NCBI GenBank assembly: GCA_011009095.1
Contig: VTPC01090561.1
Location: forward strand, 116,751 to 180,750
Source of the DNA: Ignelater luminosus
Lineage: Eukaryota; Arthropoda; Insecta; Coleoptera; Elateridae
DNA: 64,000 nt
Reading direction: 5' to 3'
Of this stretch, positions 38,112-49,640 are shown one piece after another. Each line of letters starts with the position of its first letter. Within the stretch, counting starts at the first letter, position 1. The position numbers were made by a program, and so were the translations under genes. Below the pieces are notes generated by a model. That model searched no databases, was not told where the DNA came from, and saw only the letters and a program-made list of their open reading frames with translations.

Positions 38112-38212
38112 GTCTGGTGGTCTGCTAATTTAATACGGGCATTTCGTGAAGTATCTTTCCGTTTGGTGGAAACCAAATCACACCAGACAGTTTTTGGGAT
38201 TGTATTAGCAGA
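38112..38212. repeat. Nested inverted repeats, possible small foldback element
   Basis: TCTGCTAATTTAATAC (38121-38136) is nearly complementary to GTATTAGCAGA (38202-38212). Between the arms, TTTGGT (38162-38167) and ACCAAA (38172-38177) form a 6-bp hairpin with loop GGAA. GTCTGG (38112-38117) and CCAGAC (38183-38188) are a further complementary pair. The segment falls inside a 90-codon plus frame (38037-38309) that is probably incidental. Confidence 0.45.
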
Positions 38213-38309
38213 TCAGTTTCACAAACATCTTAATGTTAACATCATTCTGTTTGTTTATTTGGCTGTATCCCCTGTTAGTGGCGGTTTTGAATGGTTTTCT
38301 CCTCTATGA

Positions 38310-40580
38310 CCATAAGGGCGTCACTGGGCTCATAACCTTCTAAGTACTTTGCAAGAGATGTATGATCAATAAAAAATGTCGTCCTAATATTTATATTGCT
38401 TAATGGACAACCAAAGTGTGCCAAATTGGGAGATAGTTATCCTCTTGTTACCGTAGATTGTACTACCTATTTAGAAAAGCCCATGATGAATAGATTTATC
38501 TTACTTTGTTACTATAATTGACCATGTATTATTGTTGTTGTTTCGTGACTGACATGTATTTTTGTTGTTTGTTGTTTTGTGACTGAGGCTTTGGGTTACG
38601 GTTTCTTTTTGGACCTCGTGACTTCAACTACTATGGTAGGAATTTTTAATCTTTGGGTTGATAGAAGCGTAACTATCAGAACCAAACTAAGTATTATGAA
38701 CAATAGAATGGCATTCTTCGTTCAAATAATCAATACCAGGTAAAAGATCAACGTCTAAGATAATTTGATTTTTTTTTCAGAATTTATTGATTCAACTTCA
38801 TCTTACTTCATATTACTTCATATCATCATACCAATTCACTTCTTCAAAAGCGTATTACGTATTTCTCAAATAATGATATTTTTACGCGTCGGGATATCGG
38901 TACTTTAGGCTTATCAATAGCTGATAATGTTAAGTGTTTTATAGAAGTTATTTTTAAACTAGCACATGCAACTTTCAGCATAGTTACCTTTAATATTCAC
39001 TTTGTTGAATATTCTCATTTGTCAAGAAATACTACAACCAGTATGAGCATTTTGATTTACATTTCAGCTCAAGTCAAAGTAGCTAAGTTAGTGTTTGCAG
39101 ACTAAAATGACCCAAGCATCATTAACAAGCAAGATGAAAAGGAAATAATGAGGTTTGGAAAAAACATAATACATCAAACGGATAAAATATAACATACTTT
39201 CATATCGGTATGCATGCTATACCTCTAGAGTTTATTATTTTGCAAAATCCCTCTATGAAATTTCCCTTAAAATCTAATTAACCGAATGGAAATTGTAGCT
39301 CCGTATATCAACACCATAATGCCTAAAGTTTACTAAATAAAGTTGATCTATAGCTTTTTAATGCTGATAATGTTCCTTAATAAAAATAAATTATACCTAT
39401 TGATGGACTGTTTTTGAAATATTATTTTGCGCATTTCGATATTTGCTTTTATAATCTGATTAATCCCATCTCTGCCGATTTAATTAAAAATATTAATCTC
39501 TCCAATCGAATGATGCCATAAAACCATCACAGTTTCCTCATTCTTTTGACAGCTATTGCGTAGTCCTCAAGTTCAAAATAAAGTGGTGCTGTGTGAAACT
39601 TGTTAATGGTTATTACAGATACTATGCAAGTGCATTTTATCATATCAAATGATAAGATGATCGATGAATCATCAAGCAAATTAATAATTGAACGAGCCCG
39701 TGTGTATAAAGTAATCTTTATCGGTAGGTTTTACGAGTATTGACAGAAGTTACATAATTTCCTTGTTTATGATATTTTGGGGACACTTAAATGTGATTGT
39801 TCTAGCTTTTGTTTTCCTTAGAGATTAAATAAATTAGGAGAAATTCTACTTAAGCAATCAAACAATATGTCGGTTTTGTCTATCATCAATAAAAAATTAC
39901 TCCTTTTATAAGATTAGTAGACGCATTCTTTTGTTAATGCATCACAATTAGGCCAAACGATAGCCAATTGTTTAACATCATTTAAATTTATAGTTTTACA
40001 ACAAAAGACGTTTAAAAAATGCATTATTGTAAATTATTTTATGTAATGTAAATACGTCATTATTTTCAGTAGAAATGTAGGCGGGCAATTTATTCATTTG
40101 TTTGCAATTTTTAATTGTTTTTAATAACATTCCCAAGCTCCTTTGAAATAATTTCCCACTTTTATGTGGACGTGGACTTAATTTGTTTTTTCTTATTTTC
40201 TGATTTATAAATTCTTGTTTATTTAAAAGATTCATTGGTTTGAAAAATTCAAGTGGTTTATGATGCAACATTTCAATTAAATTGGTTTTTTATTTTTTTA
40301 TTTTAAGAAAGGCACGCAAGTTTTACAAAAACATACTGTTTAATCATTACTATTATGCAAATGTGAAATAAAAAACTTCAAAAAGAAAGTTAATTCTAAC
40401 TTCTACGCTGTAAATGCATGTTTTCCAGTAAAACCGAGAAATATAAAACGTTTTGTACTTTCTTAAAAATAAAACCACTGGCAAGACAATACGCCATTGT
40501 TTAAATGTTTCTTTCTGGGCTTTGTTCTGTTCATTCAAGTGTTCATTTCCTCTTTCGCCTTGTAATGACGCCACCAATGC
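38310..40580. other. AT-rich non-coding stretch
   Basis: No recognisable coding sequence. The minus frames at 39996-40271 and 40353-40646 are Lys-rich chance-like frames. Short CTTCAT-type repeats occur around 38795-38825. Confidence 0.55.
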
Positions 40581-40590
40581 AATTTTGCAG

Positions 40591-40647
40591 AAGCACGGAT
40601 GGTTATGACTCAGACTTGGAACCAAAATTGGATATAAGGAGGACAAT
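40591..40647 (+). other. 57-nt exon-like segment with splice-type flanks
   Basis: The segment is preceded by CCAATGCAATTTTGCAG and followed by GTATGTATG, acceptable acceptor and donor sequences. The frame through it encodes STDGYDSDLEPKLDIRRT, acidic then basic, quite unlike random translation here. Its length is a multiple of three and both junctions would have phase 2, as in a cassette exon. I do not recognise the protein. The donor coincides with a short TATG repeat, so chance is possible. Confidence 0.3.
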
Positions 40648-42015
40648 GTATGTATGTATGTACATAATCAACTTAATTATGATAGTAAAGCCAACACGGT
40701 ATAGTATTTCGACAGAATGATTTTTTAAGATTCTCTATTTTGATTTTTCTGTAGAATAGGGAAAAGTTGAATTTACTGTATATCTGCAAAATAAGATTGA
40801 ACGTCGTTAGCATTATTTTCTCAATGAAAAGTGTGATTGTGTTATACTTATTCATTCATTAAATATTTTCACCGTATATAGAATTAGTCAGCATGTAAAC
40901 AACTCCAGTAAACAACGGAACTTCACATGCCAGGCCTTACCAAGGACGTAGGCTGCATTACAAACTCATAATGATACTGAATATGAGGATATGACCGACA
41001 AAAAAATGTGACTTCCCAATTTTGTACAAATACGTAATATTAGTTTCAAAAAACATGTTTCGCAACAAGGCCTGAATGAATAGACACAATTTTGCGAAAA
41101 AGTATGTATTTTAAAATTTGTGTCCATTGTAATGTGCGGTTTATTTAATTATAATAATTATTATAGTATAAAACGTAACAAGATTATTGTGGTTGGAATC
41201 TATTAGCTTGTATACGTCACATTAATATATAAAGTCCATTTTGAAATAGTTATTAGTAGTAAATATTGCTATTATCAATAATCACTCTGACAACCTTTTA
41301 TTAGAGTCATTTTCGGGGATTTTTCTTTTCACTGAAACGTGAAAATTTCAAGCTTTAACCAAACGCGTTTTGTGTAAAATATTCCTTTCCATTTGGATAT
41401 AAAACTTTTTCCAGAGAGATACGAATTCTCACAATTTTCTCATATCTGCAGTGACAGTCAAACATTTTGTTTTTGTTAGAATACAAGTTTTGCTGATACA
41501 AGCACATAATAGGTGTTAATTTGACGTACTTGGAGTGGTTGAAGAATATGGCAGCAGTTATACAACCTGTCAATAATGTATAAAACATCTCATTGGATGT
41601 TTGCTATGTATATTTAATATCACCAAGTAAACTGTTTAATAGTGATATAGTTCAGTATCGAAATCGTAATGGTCTACGTTTAATAATAGTAAGTACAAAA
41701 TTAAAAAATAAAATCTTAAATGGCTTTATACTAATTATCTAATACTAGTTTCACACACATAATTATTTGCTAATGTCATATAATCATAATTCATGAAAGA
41801 TTATTTGATCCTGCATTAAAACACTTTTTGAGTATGATTTGTATTATATCCAACTTCTGATAAAGATATGAGCAGCCATGCAATATTCAGCTTCAAATTA
41901 ACAAGTTTTTTGCAAAAGAACTTGATAATAAAACAGTCATCCATCATCATGATTACTGGTTCTTGATACAAGCATCGTATTCATAATATCCTTATAGAAG
42001 TCTGTGGAAAATGAA
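40648..42015. other. AT-rich non-coding stretch
   Basis: A short TATG/GTAT repeat occurs at about 40646-40664. A 77-codon minus frame (41355-41588) is unremarkable. Nothing else recognised. Confidence 0.6.
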
Positions 42016-42198
42016 CTAACCCTCGGCCGCATAAAGCATTTCTAACTGCATTGTCAAGTTAAGAACGTTACGAGTATTACCCTATCAGAAGTAGTAGAAT
42101 CCAAACGTGAATTCAGAATGCTCCAATCAGATCGCTAAAAATGTTCATAATTTAACAACATAGAACTTTAAGAACGCTTTTCTTCAACCGGGGATAAG
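42016..42198 (-). mobile_element. MITE-like element, copy A (about 183 bp)
   Basis: The ends are imperfect inverted repeats: CTAACCCTCGGCCGCATAAA on the left, and CTTATCCCCGGTTGAAGAAA when the right end is read on the minus strand. Internally AAGTTAAGAACGTT recurs in both copies. Reverse-complemented, the whole element aligns with copy B at 42962-43127, sharing blocks such as GCGATCT, TTCTGAATT, ATTCTACTA and ACGTTCTT. It has no coding capacity. Target duplications could not be fixed, so the superfamily is unknown. Confidence 0.6.
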
Positions 42199-42961
42199 TC
42201 TGGTGCCATCTGAACAAAAAAAAACTGCAAATGTAATAACAGTTGTTGACGTATGCTTCGACATAAATTGCATACCACTGCATACTGCGACGTCTTCTAT
42301 GGTAGCGCCGGCGCGGCGTCTGTTTCTGCGTACGCGCACGTCAACAATTTGCATGGCTTTATAAAATGACTTATACTAACAACAAAATACATTGCTAGCT
42401 TTATACAAAATTATTAAAGTTATTATTCCTTAATAACTAGATAGTGTTTGTTTAGAAAAGCTCTCCTTGCCTATAGGAACGGACTTCCATGAAAACTACT
42501 TTTTTGTATTGTGACAGATACGGCAGATCAGACCATCTAAGGATCAACCTTACTACTCAATTGTTAGCAAAGAGCCGTGCAAAGGAAAGATGTGGCGGGG
42601 CCACTGCACTGCATTGTATTGTTAATCAAAAGAAAAGCTAGCAGCTTTTGTTTGTATACATTGTTTTGTTAACCTAAGGTGTTAAAGTTGCCGTATTTGA
42701 ATTATTTTGTATCAACTCCATGAGGTATGACTAATTAAATTATGTAACAACACATCATAGCGACTATCGTTATAGCTGTCATGAACCCGAAAGGACTACT
42801 ACCTCTTTGGTGACTGATCATCTAATTGTAGACCTTTAGACAAACGATAAACTTCACAACAAAGTCTTCTAGTTTTCTTGCGATTAACGGTGGTATCGAC
42901 CAAGAAGAAAAAAGGAGACATTGTATGGTACTGTCAAAAATCGAAAGGTCATCTAAATACA
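42199..42961. other. Spacer between the two MITE copies, with a CpG-rich patch
   Basis: A CpG-rich patch at about 42286-42345 includes GGTAGCGCCGGCGCGGCGTC followed by GCGTACGCGCACG, the highest CpG density seen outside the 33.4-kb island. No open frame crosses it. It could be the GC-rich interior of a foldback transposon bounded by the two 170-180 bp inverted copies, or an unrelated promoter-like patch. Confidence 0.4.
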
Positions 42962-43127
42962 CTAACCCCCGATTGCATACAGCGTTCTTAACTATCTTGA
43001 CAAGTTAAAAACGTTCTTGGCGATCTTAGAGTTCTGAATTGACATCTGAATTCTACTATTTCTGTTTGGTTAATGACGTTCTTTACTTAACAACACATGT
43101 AAGAATGATTTACGCAACCGAGGGTAG
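42962..43127 (+). mobile_element. MITE-like element, copy B (about 166 bp), inverted relative to copy A
   Basis: The left end reads CTAACCCCCGATTGCATACA. The right end, on the minus strand, reads CTACCCTCGGTTGCGTAAAT. These are imperfect inverted repeats of each other. The interior matches the reverse complement of copy A over its length with several small gaps. Together they are either two independent insertions in opposite orientation or the two long arms of one foldback element spanning 42016-43127. Confidence 0.6.
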
Positions 43128-44574
43128 GGGTAGTGTGATGCCGTCTATGTACAGGATTTCTTCCATCATGAGGAAGTTTTCTGCGTTTTGCAAGGAATTA
43201 GAAATTTTAGAATCTTTGAATTTCTCAAAATACCAGTGTTATCTAGTCTCGGATTTACACTTTGGGAAACAGAAACTTACACTTTCTGTGGGCTCTTCTT
43301 TAAGACTTAAAGAGATATTATGTCTTTTTAGTGACTATTTTTTCTGCATGCACGTGCAATAGAGCGACATCAAAGAAGATTGTTTGTCAGAAATGTAAAA
43401 GGTAGCATCCTTTTGATTTTTATGAAACTGGGCAATGGAAGAGAATTTCTAGTGAGAGAGCCGGGGATTAGGAGTTTACCTGCAAAAAATATTGTTGGCA
43501 GCTTTCAGCTTGCTTCCCAGAATTTCTGCAGGATGTATTCTGTTTTACTCGCTTTTATTGGCCATAGCAAAAAAGATTTCTTATGTTCTATATGATCTTT
43601 TTACAGGACAAGCAAGTTATAAATAGGAATTGCGGTAAAAGTTTCAGATATTCTGAGCAATGACAGTAATGTTGAATATCTAGAAAGTTATTTTACGACG
43701 TAAATATATATAAAGCTTTTTTACTTATTTTACATCTCGGATACTCTGCATATAAAAATTTTATTTAAGCAGGAAATTGCATTCTTTTGGGAGCTAAAAC
43801 TACAGGTATCAGTAGTTTCATGACAGATCCACCACCTTTTTATCAAAACTAATATAATCTCATAAAAACTTTGCAACTGCATGGATTAAAATCAGATAAA
43901 TATTCCCCAATGATACCACATAATTAGAAAAGGCATTTTGAATCAGACCAAAGAGAACAATAAATAAGCAATAAATCAAATGTCTTTTTCTCCTGGCATT
44001 ATTTCGCTATGACGTTTTCAGTAATTTACTGAATTAGTTTAAGCAACTAAATAAAATCGTCTGTCGCTGTCGAATTAATTTCTTGGTACCTACGTGTTTA
44101 ATTATTGTTGCGATAAGTAAGACACACTGATTGGACTGTCTAGTATACTATGAAATATTGACAAACAAACGGAATTATGAATGATGTAATAAAACTCAAA
44201 TTATTAATTAAAAAAACCGTGATAGATTGGTAGCTACGCAAATATTCGTTCTTTGATTTACAATGACATTTTGAAAACAATGGAATTTTCTTAACAATAA
44301 CCAAATTGTATTATGTACATCTGATATAAGAATTAAACTGCATTTCTTTTTAACTTTTTTTGCGAGAGATTGACGAGAAAGACGAGAAGAGGGATTTATA
44401 TTAACACATTTTTTTAAAGAAAATCTCTTTACATTCTTTTGATGTGTAGAGATACAAATCAGTCGTGTGGTTGTTTATTCTCATGTGTGAAATGCATCTT
44501 TAATCTTTTTTCTGATATAAAAAAACATTTAGGATTAGACAAATGTTTAAATTATTGGAATATCAAGGCCTATA
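43128..44574. other. AT-rich stretch, unidentified frames
   Basis: Plus frames at 43039-43362 (overlapping the end of MITE copy B) and 43380-43595 have no recognisable domain. The base composition of 43400-43530 is slightly elevated in GC. Nothing further was identified. Confidence 0.5.
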
Positions 44575-45844
44575 CCAGGTGTATACCTATGAAATGAGAC
44601 TTTCAGCTATTAGACCACAGATGTTGCTAGGAGTATTTTTAAACTGTCCCAAATGTTATATTTTTTTCGTCTGTCATCTGTCAACAATATTCAATTCATT
44701 GTTTGTGATGTTTCATACAACAACGCATTTTTTTCGCTCTTAAAAATGTCGAATTTCGTGCCTTCAAACTACGATTTGCGGACATCGTTGATTTTCTGTT
44801 ATCAATTGAAGAAAAACGCTTCTCAAGCTCATCAAATGCTTATAGAAGCTTACGGTGGACATGCTCTAAGCAGAGCACAGTGCTTCAGGTGGTTTGAAAA
44901 ATTCCGAAGTGGTGATTTTAGCGTGGAGAACGAGGAACGTGGCCGGCCACCGAAAAAGTTTGAGGACACCGAATTGTAAGCATTGTTGATTGAAGATGAT
45001 GGTCAAACGCAAGAAATGATGGCAGAGCAGTTGGGAGTGACCCAAAAAACCATTTGCAAACGTTTGAAAGACATGGGCATGATTTTAAAGGTCGGAAGAT
45101 GGGTGCCGCATGAACTGACTGAAAGGCAGCAAGAGAACCGAAAAACCACTTGTGAAATGCTGCTCTCCCGGTTCAAAAGGAAGTCTTTTTTGCATCGAAT
45201 CGTTACGGGTGTATTTCTCCAATCCCAAGCGTAAACGATCGTATGGTCCGCCCGGCCACAAGCCAAAATTAACGGCCAAACCAAATCGCTTCGGCCGCAA
45301 GGCAATGCTGTGTGTTTTCTGGGATCAGCATGGTATGATTTGGTACGAGCTATTAAAACCAGGTGAAACAGTTGACGGTGCACGCTACCAACGACAATTG
45401 GCCGATTTGAACAGCGCTATACACCGAAAACGCCCAGAATATGCCGATCGGCGTCACAAAGTAATTTTTCTTGATGACAATGCACCACCACATCGAACAA
45501 GAGCGACCCGGGAATTGGTGGAGACGTACGATTGGGAACCGCTGGTGCATGCGGCTTACTCACCAGACTTGGCGCCTTCCGATTATCATTTGTTTGCATC
45601 GATGGGCCACGCACTTTCCGAGCAGCGCTTCAATTCTCACGAAGAAGCCAAAAAATGGCTCGATGATTGGTTTGCGGCCAAAGACGACCAATTTTTTTGG
45701 CGCGGCATTCACAAATTGCCTGAGAGATGGGTAAAATATGTCGCTAGCGATGGCTATTATTTTGAAGATTAAATTTGTAACCATTTTTTGTTAATAAACG
45801 TTTAAAATTGAAAAAAAAAGTCTCATTTCATAGGTATACACCTA
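44575..45844 (+). mobile_element. Mariner transposon, mauritiana (Mos1-like) subfamily, nearly full length
   Basis: The element is bounded by 27-bp terminal inverted repeats that match perfectly (44577-44603 and 45817-45843; each begins AGGTGTATACCTATGAAATG read inward). The canonical Mos1 end is CCAGGTGTA. The left side has CC before AGGTG but the right side reads CACCTATG, so the outermost bases at the right differ and the TA target duplication cannot be fixed. The length of about 1.27 kb, one intronless transposase frame and the Mos1-like protein agree with the subfamily. Intact repeats with a damaged gene mean it could only move with transposase supplied by another copy. Confidence 0.92.
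44746..45772 (+). pseudogene. Mos1-like mariner transposase, disrupted
   Basis: The start is the ATG at 44746 (MSNFVPSNYDLRTSLIFCYQ, aligning with the Mos1 start MSSFVPNKEQTRTVLIFCFH). The N-terminal helix-turn-helix region follows. An in-frame TAA at 44977-44979 replaces a Gln codon expected before ALLIEDDGQTQ. The frame then continues through the WVPHEL linker motif to FLHRIVTG near 45210. There about 14 bases are missing compared with the family (GDEKWI is lost), which removes the first catalytic Asp and shifts the frame. The remaining frame carries the second Asp in VIFLDDNAPPH and the third in YSPDLAPSDYH, ending VASDGYYFED at 45772. Allowing for the 14-base loss, the span equals about 346 codons, the size of Mos1. 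One stop and one small deletion in an otherwise readable gene suggest a fairly recent inactivation. Confidence 0.92.
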
Positions 45845-46429
45845 TGTAAATTCAAATGTAGTTGTGACAGATTTATACATACCTATCTGTATATTTTATA
45901 TTTCTGTGTGGTTGTTTGACATCGATAGTCACATATTAAGGTGTGATACTGAATAATAGTGAATAACTGTGAAATCTTAAATTTTACTTGTGCGTCATTG
46001 TTATTATACGATAGAATTCAGAGTCAACTAAAATATTTGGTAGAAAAAATCTTAATGACTGAATGAGATTTGATACTTTAATTTTAAATATTATATAAGT
46101 TTATGAATGAATATACTGAGTAACTTTTATAGAATATTACTGTGGGTTGTTTACAATAAAAATTAATTCCCGACCAATGTTTTTATGTGATTAGGACAAA
46201 AATCGTTTACGTAAAAAAGGAAGAAAAGAGCAATAGATAAATTGATGACCATAAATATTAATATAGTATACAGCATTTTGCTGGATTGAAACGGTTGTAC
46301 AAACTTGTTGTAGTTTATTTTATTTATAAATAACAACCAGACTGTACTTATTGTCTGAATAATACAATTGCATAGTGTACTGTAAATTATTTCTCACTTA
46401 GTTTTGGTATTCATTACACGGTAAAGTAA
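45845..46429. other. AT-rich non-coding stretch
   Basis: Nothing recognised. Confidence 0.6.
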
Positions 46430-46561
46430 ATAAAACCGCGAGTGATTGAACTCAAAGAACTGGTTGGTCTTCCTGGGCAGACATCAGTGGTCACTCCTTA
46501 TGTAGTGCACGACAATCAGGGGCGTGGAACGTTCAAGAATGTTTTTAGCTTCAGTGTATAA
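46430..46561 (+). other. 43-codon coding-like frame without ATG, unidentified
   Basis: Between stops the plus frame reads IKPRVIELKELVGLPGQTSV then VTPYVVHDNQGRGTFKNVFS, ending FSV. The composition (Gly, Val, Thr, Asp) and higher GC differ from the flanks. TTGGTCTTCCTGGGCAG at about 46464-46480 could serve as a splice acceptor within it. It may be an exon or a transposon remnant. No family recognised. Confidence 0.3.
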
Positions 46562-47714
46562 AAATTCTAATATGTATGAATACAACGAATACCATTATGG
46601 TTTCCATAAGATGCTACAAATGCTATAAACTCGATGGAACTAATAAATAGATCATGAATCGATTCCTACACAAATCTCACTTTTGAGTTTCCATATTTTT
46701 TCTAAAATACTGTTTTCTTATTTTTTTTTAACATGAATATAGGATTTTTGATGAAACGATATGGTTTTTATTGTTATTCAGAATGCGCTACTCTAACTGT
46801 ATTTGAATTCCAAATACTTTGTCGTAAACTTCGTTCTTTCCAATTTTCCTACCAAAAGCTTTGCTTTTTATTGTTTCTAAAAGTTTAATTTAAAATTTAT
46901 TAAGGCATTAGATAGTATAATTGCACCATTTTAAATTCTTGACTTTCAGGTATTACAAAATTAATGCTAATGCAGGAACTTAAAGTTCTAACCATTCTTT
47001 TCAAGCTCTGTATATAAAAGTCATTAAAACTTAGTAGATTATATTTATAATATTTAATAATTAAAATACTATTAGAAGGTCGCTAGAAACCGTTAGAAAA
47101 AGTTAGAGGAATTTCGTACATGTCTTAAGATAAACTATGCAAATGATATGCTTGTAATGAAGTCAAACAGAATTCAGCACTAAAACAAAAAAAATTACAT
47201 TCCATTTTAAGATTTTAATCATTCTTTAAATCAACCTGATTCTTATTTGTTTTAATTGTTCCGGTAAATAAAAAATGACTGTAAGTGCTACTTTATAATG
47301 AGCTTATGATTTTTTCATTAGCCTGTAGCAAAAAAAAGAGATATTGATACACCGCTGGCAAGTGGCAATAACTAAGCATTATATTAAACATTAGGAAAAT
47401 AGTTTTGAAAATCTAAGCGACTCACGTCTCAAATTAGTTTATTTATGTAAAATTGATTTCAGAGACCAATACTCTTTTTGGATATTAACTGTGCAATATG
47501 TGAGATCAAAATAAAAATACAAAAGTTCTTATAAGACCAATTCCAGGTGGTATTGATTTCTGCTTTTAATATTTCAATCCAGGTCTTGCCTTTGTTGTTA
47601 TTATTCTGATAATAAAGTTACATACTAGAGGTGCTCAAGTTTTTTATATTATTCTTTGGTATAATTAAACTGACATTATCAAAAAAAAACTGAACGTGAA
47701 AAGCTGAAATTATA
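46562..47714. other. AT-rich non-coding stretch
   Basis: Nothing recognised on either strand. Confidence 0.6.
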
Positions 47715-47894
47715 ATGTATTATACAGGTAATAAAGTAATAAAAACAGATATCGTTTTGGGAATAAGTAGAAGACTGGACAAGAAAATACACGAAACAAT
47801 CGAAAGTAAGGCAACAGTAGCACTTACGAAAAAGCAATTACAACTTAGAGTGATGAAGGGACACTTACTAAGTACTTCTTCTGAGAGTTGTTGA
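47715..47894 (+). CDS. Small ORF of 59 residues, unidentified, possibly a coding remnant
   Basis: The frame runs from ATG at 47715 to TGA at 47892 and encodes MYYTGNKVIKTDIVLGISRR, then LDKKIHETIESKATVALTKK, then QLQLRVMKGHLLSTSSESC. Lys/Glu/Thr-rich, helical-looking sequence contrasts with the flanking AT-rich DNA. The following 200 bp remain purine-rich and contain further short frames such as MQSNEVEAAQYNGKNNELTI, so this may be the readable part of a longer decayed coding region. No family recognised. Confidence 0.25.
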   Translation: MYYTGNKVIKTDIVLGISRRLDKKIHETIESKATVALTKKQLQLRVMKGHLLSTSSESC

Positions 47895-49035
47895 AAAACT
47901 GTCTAGATCGCAACGATGATGAACTAATTATATGAAGAGAAAAGACGATAGATGATAGACATGCAGAGTAACGAAGTGGAGGCTGCACAATATAATGGTA
48001 AGAACAATGAGTTAACTATTTATGTACAAGTCAGGTAAGCAGTTGGCGTAATAATAACTGTCGAAAAAAAACTATAGATGGGTGGAAGCATAAAAAAGAC
48101 TATGTCTAATGAGATAGTGACTGTTTAAAGAGTTGACAAGACCTGTGAACATCAATCTGCCTTCTAAAGCAAGTTGACTTGTAGCCTTTGTATTTAAACA
48201 CGTCTATCCTTCTGTTTTATCAAACATACGAAGCCATTTTGGATCTAAATATTAACTTGGCGTTGCATAAGATTTTGCATTTCAGCCTCGATGCCAAAAT
48301 GGACAGAAATGTAATCTTCGCTCTTCCTCTTTGATTTGCTCAACACTCATTATTGTTGACCACCTACACTCGTTTTATTGGGTCTCCATTTTTTCTTTGG
48401 AAATGGTTTATGTTTTTTGACAGAAATAGTTAATGTCTAATGTATAATTAATTTGATTTGCAAATACTAGAGCAATTTAGGTGAATATCACGATGGATTT
48501 CAGAGTCTGAAGAGACCTCACAGGACACGATTTGGATTTTTATTTTTAAAAGAAGATTTTAGGCAAAGAATTCCAAATAAACTTCCTTTGGAAATTTCCC
48601 ATTTGTTTTGATGCCATACTAAGATAATCCATTCTGAACTATAAACTTGCAGAGAACGAAAGAAGTAAAATAAAAAGATCTACAAGAACTTAATTATCAG
48701 CGAGATGGTTCTACATATATACAGTTCTTATTTCTCGTTTTGCATGATAATATCGAGCATCCACGTCATATTGTTAAAACTTTTCATGGACTCGCAGTTA
48801 TTAAATTCTATTTCGGATTTTTTTTTAATTCGAATCAAACGATTTCTTGTTTTTGCTTTTCTAAGTGGACCACCCAAATAAATATTACTTTAAGGCCTCA
48901 ATAGGCTAACCCTTACTTTTGCATCAAACCTTTTATACTTGTTATTATGGATATTTTAGAATAAAGCTATCTTCTTCTTCACAACTTTCTTACAGAATGT
49001 AAAATATTAGATTGTGACTGAAGTACTCTTTGTTT
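47895..49035. other. AT-rich stretch, purine-rich at its start
   Basis: The first 250 bp may continue the decayed coding sequence noted at 47715-47894. The rest shows nothing recognisable. Confidence 0.5.
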
Positions 49036-49640
49036 TCATTTTTCCTTCTGCTGTAATATGAAGGGTGCACAGAGAAAAAACATCTTATTACTATTTTTAT
49101 TAGTTCTTACGTCCACTTCACTTATCTTTTCTTTATTATTGCAGATAGATTCATACAGTCGTATGAACTTTTTTCTTAAGTCAACTTTTTCTATTGGACA
49201 ATTTAACACACTTACTAAATCATTAGTCCTATTACAAAAGCATATATGGGCATCACGATAATACGTATATCGAAATTTATAGATGTCTTGTGAAATGGAG
49301 GTTTCATATTTTATTACAAGAGAGACATCTTCTTCCAACATACATATCCCTTTCAATAAAATACAGGTAATTGATTAATTACTACATTCTTCCTTGAAAA
49401 GAGACTGTACTTAATGTCTATTTTTCTTGCATGATTAATGATACAGTTTGTAGGTATATTATTAAAGTAATCGAAGTATTTCAGCTTTCTTATAATAAAC
49501 CATACCTTGTTAGTCTCGAGAAGGTTAATCCATAAAATTCGTTCTGTTTTTACAAATTTATTGTAGTTTTTTTTAATAGTTTTTCCTGGAAATAACAATT
49601 TCACGTTTTTAAGTAATTGTAAGTTGTTATCATGGCGCAT
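49036..49640 (-). other. Two adjacent overlapping minus-strand frames, unidentified
   Basis: A 95-codon frame (49640-49353) is followed directly by a 106-codon frame (49356-49036) on the same strand in a different register. Together they give about 200 codons of Lys/Asn-rich sequence (for example KLKYFDYFNNIPTNCIINHA and CPIEKVDLRKKFIRLYESIC). Two long frames in a row exceed what most of this window shows, but AT-rich DNA can produce them by chance. No motif was recognised, and a decayed mobile-element protein is one possibility. Confidence 0.25.

Noticed and set aside
38037-38309. 90-codon plus frame as a gene
   Set aside because: It runs through interleaved inverted repeats and has no recognisable domain.
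40646-40664. GTATGTATG repeat as a regulatory array
   Set aside because: Only a few units; more likely a minor simple repeat overlapping the donor-like site.
45003-45784. Several minus-strand frames of 65-126 codons opposite mariner 1
   Set aside because: They are antisense shadows of the transposase gene.
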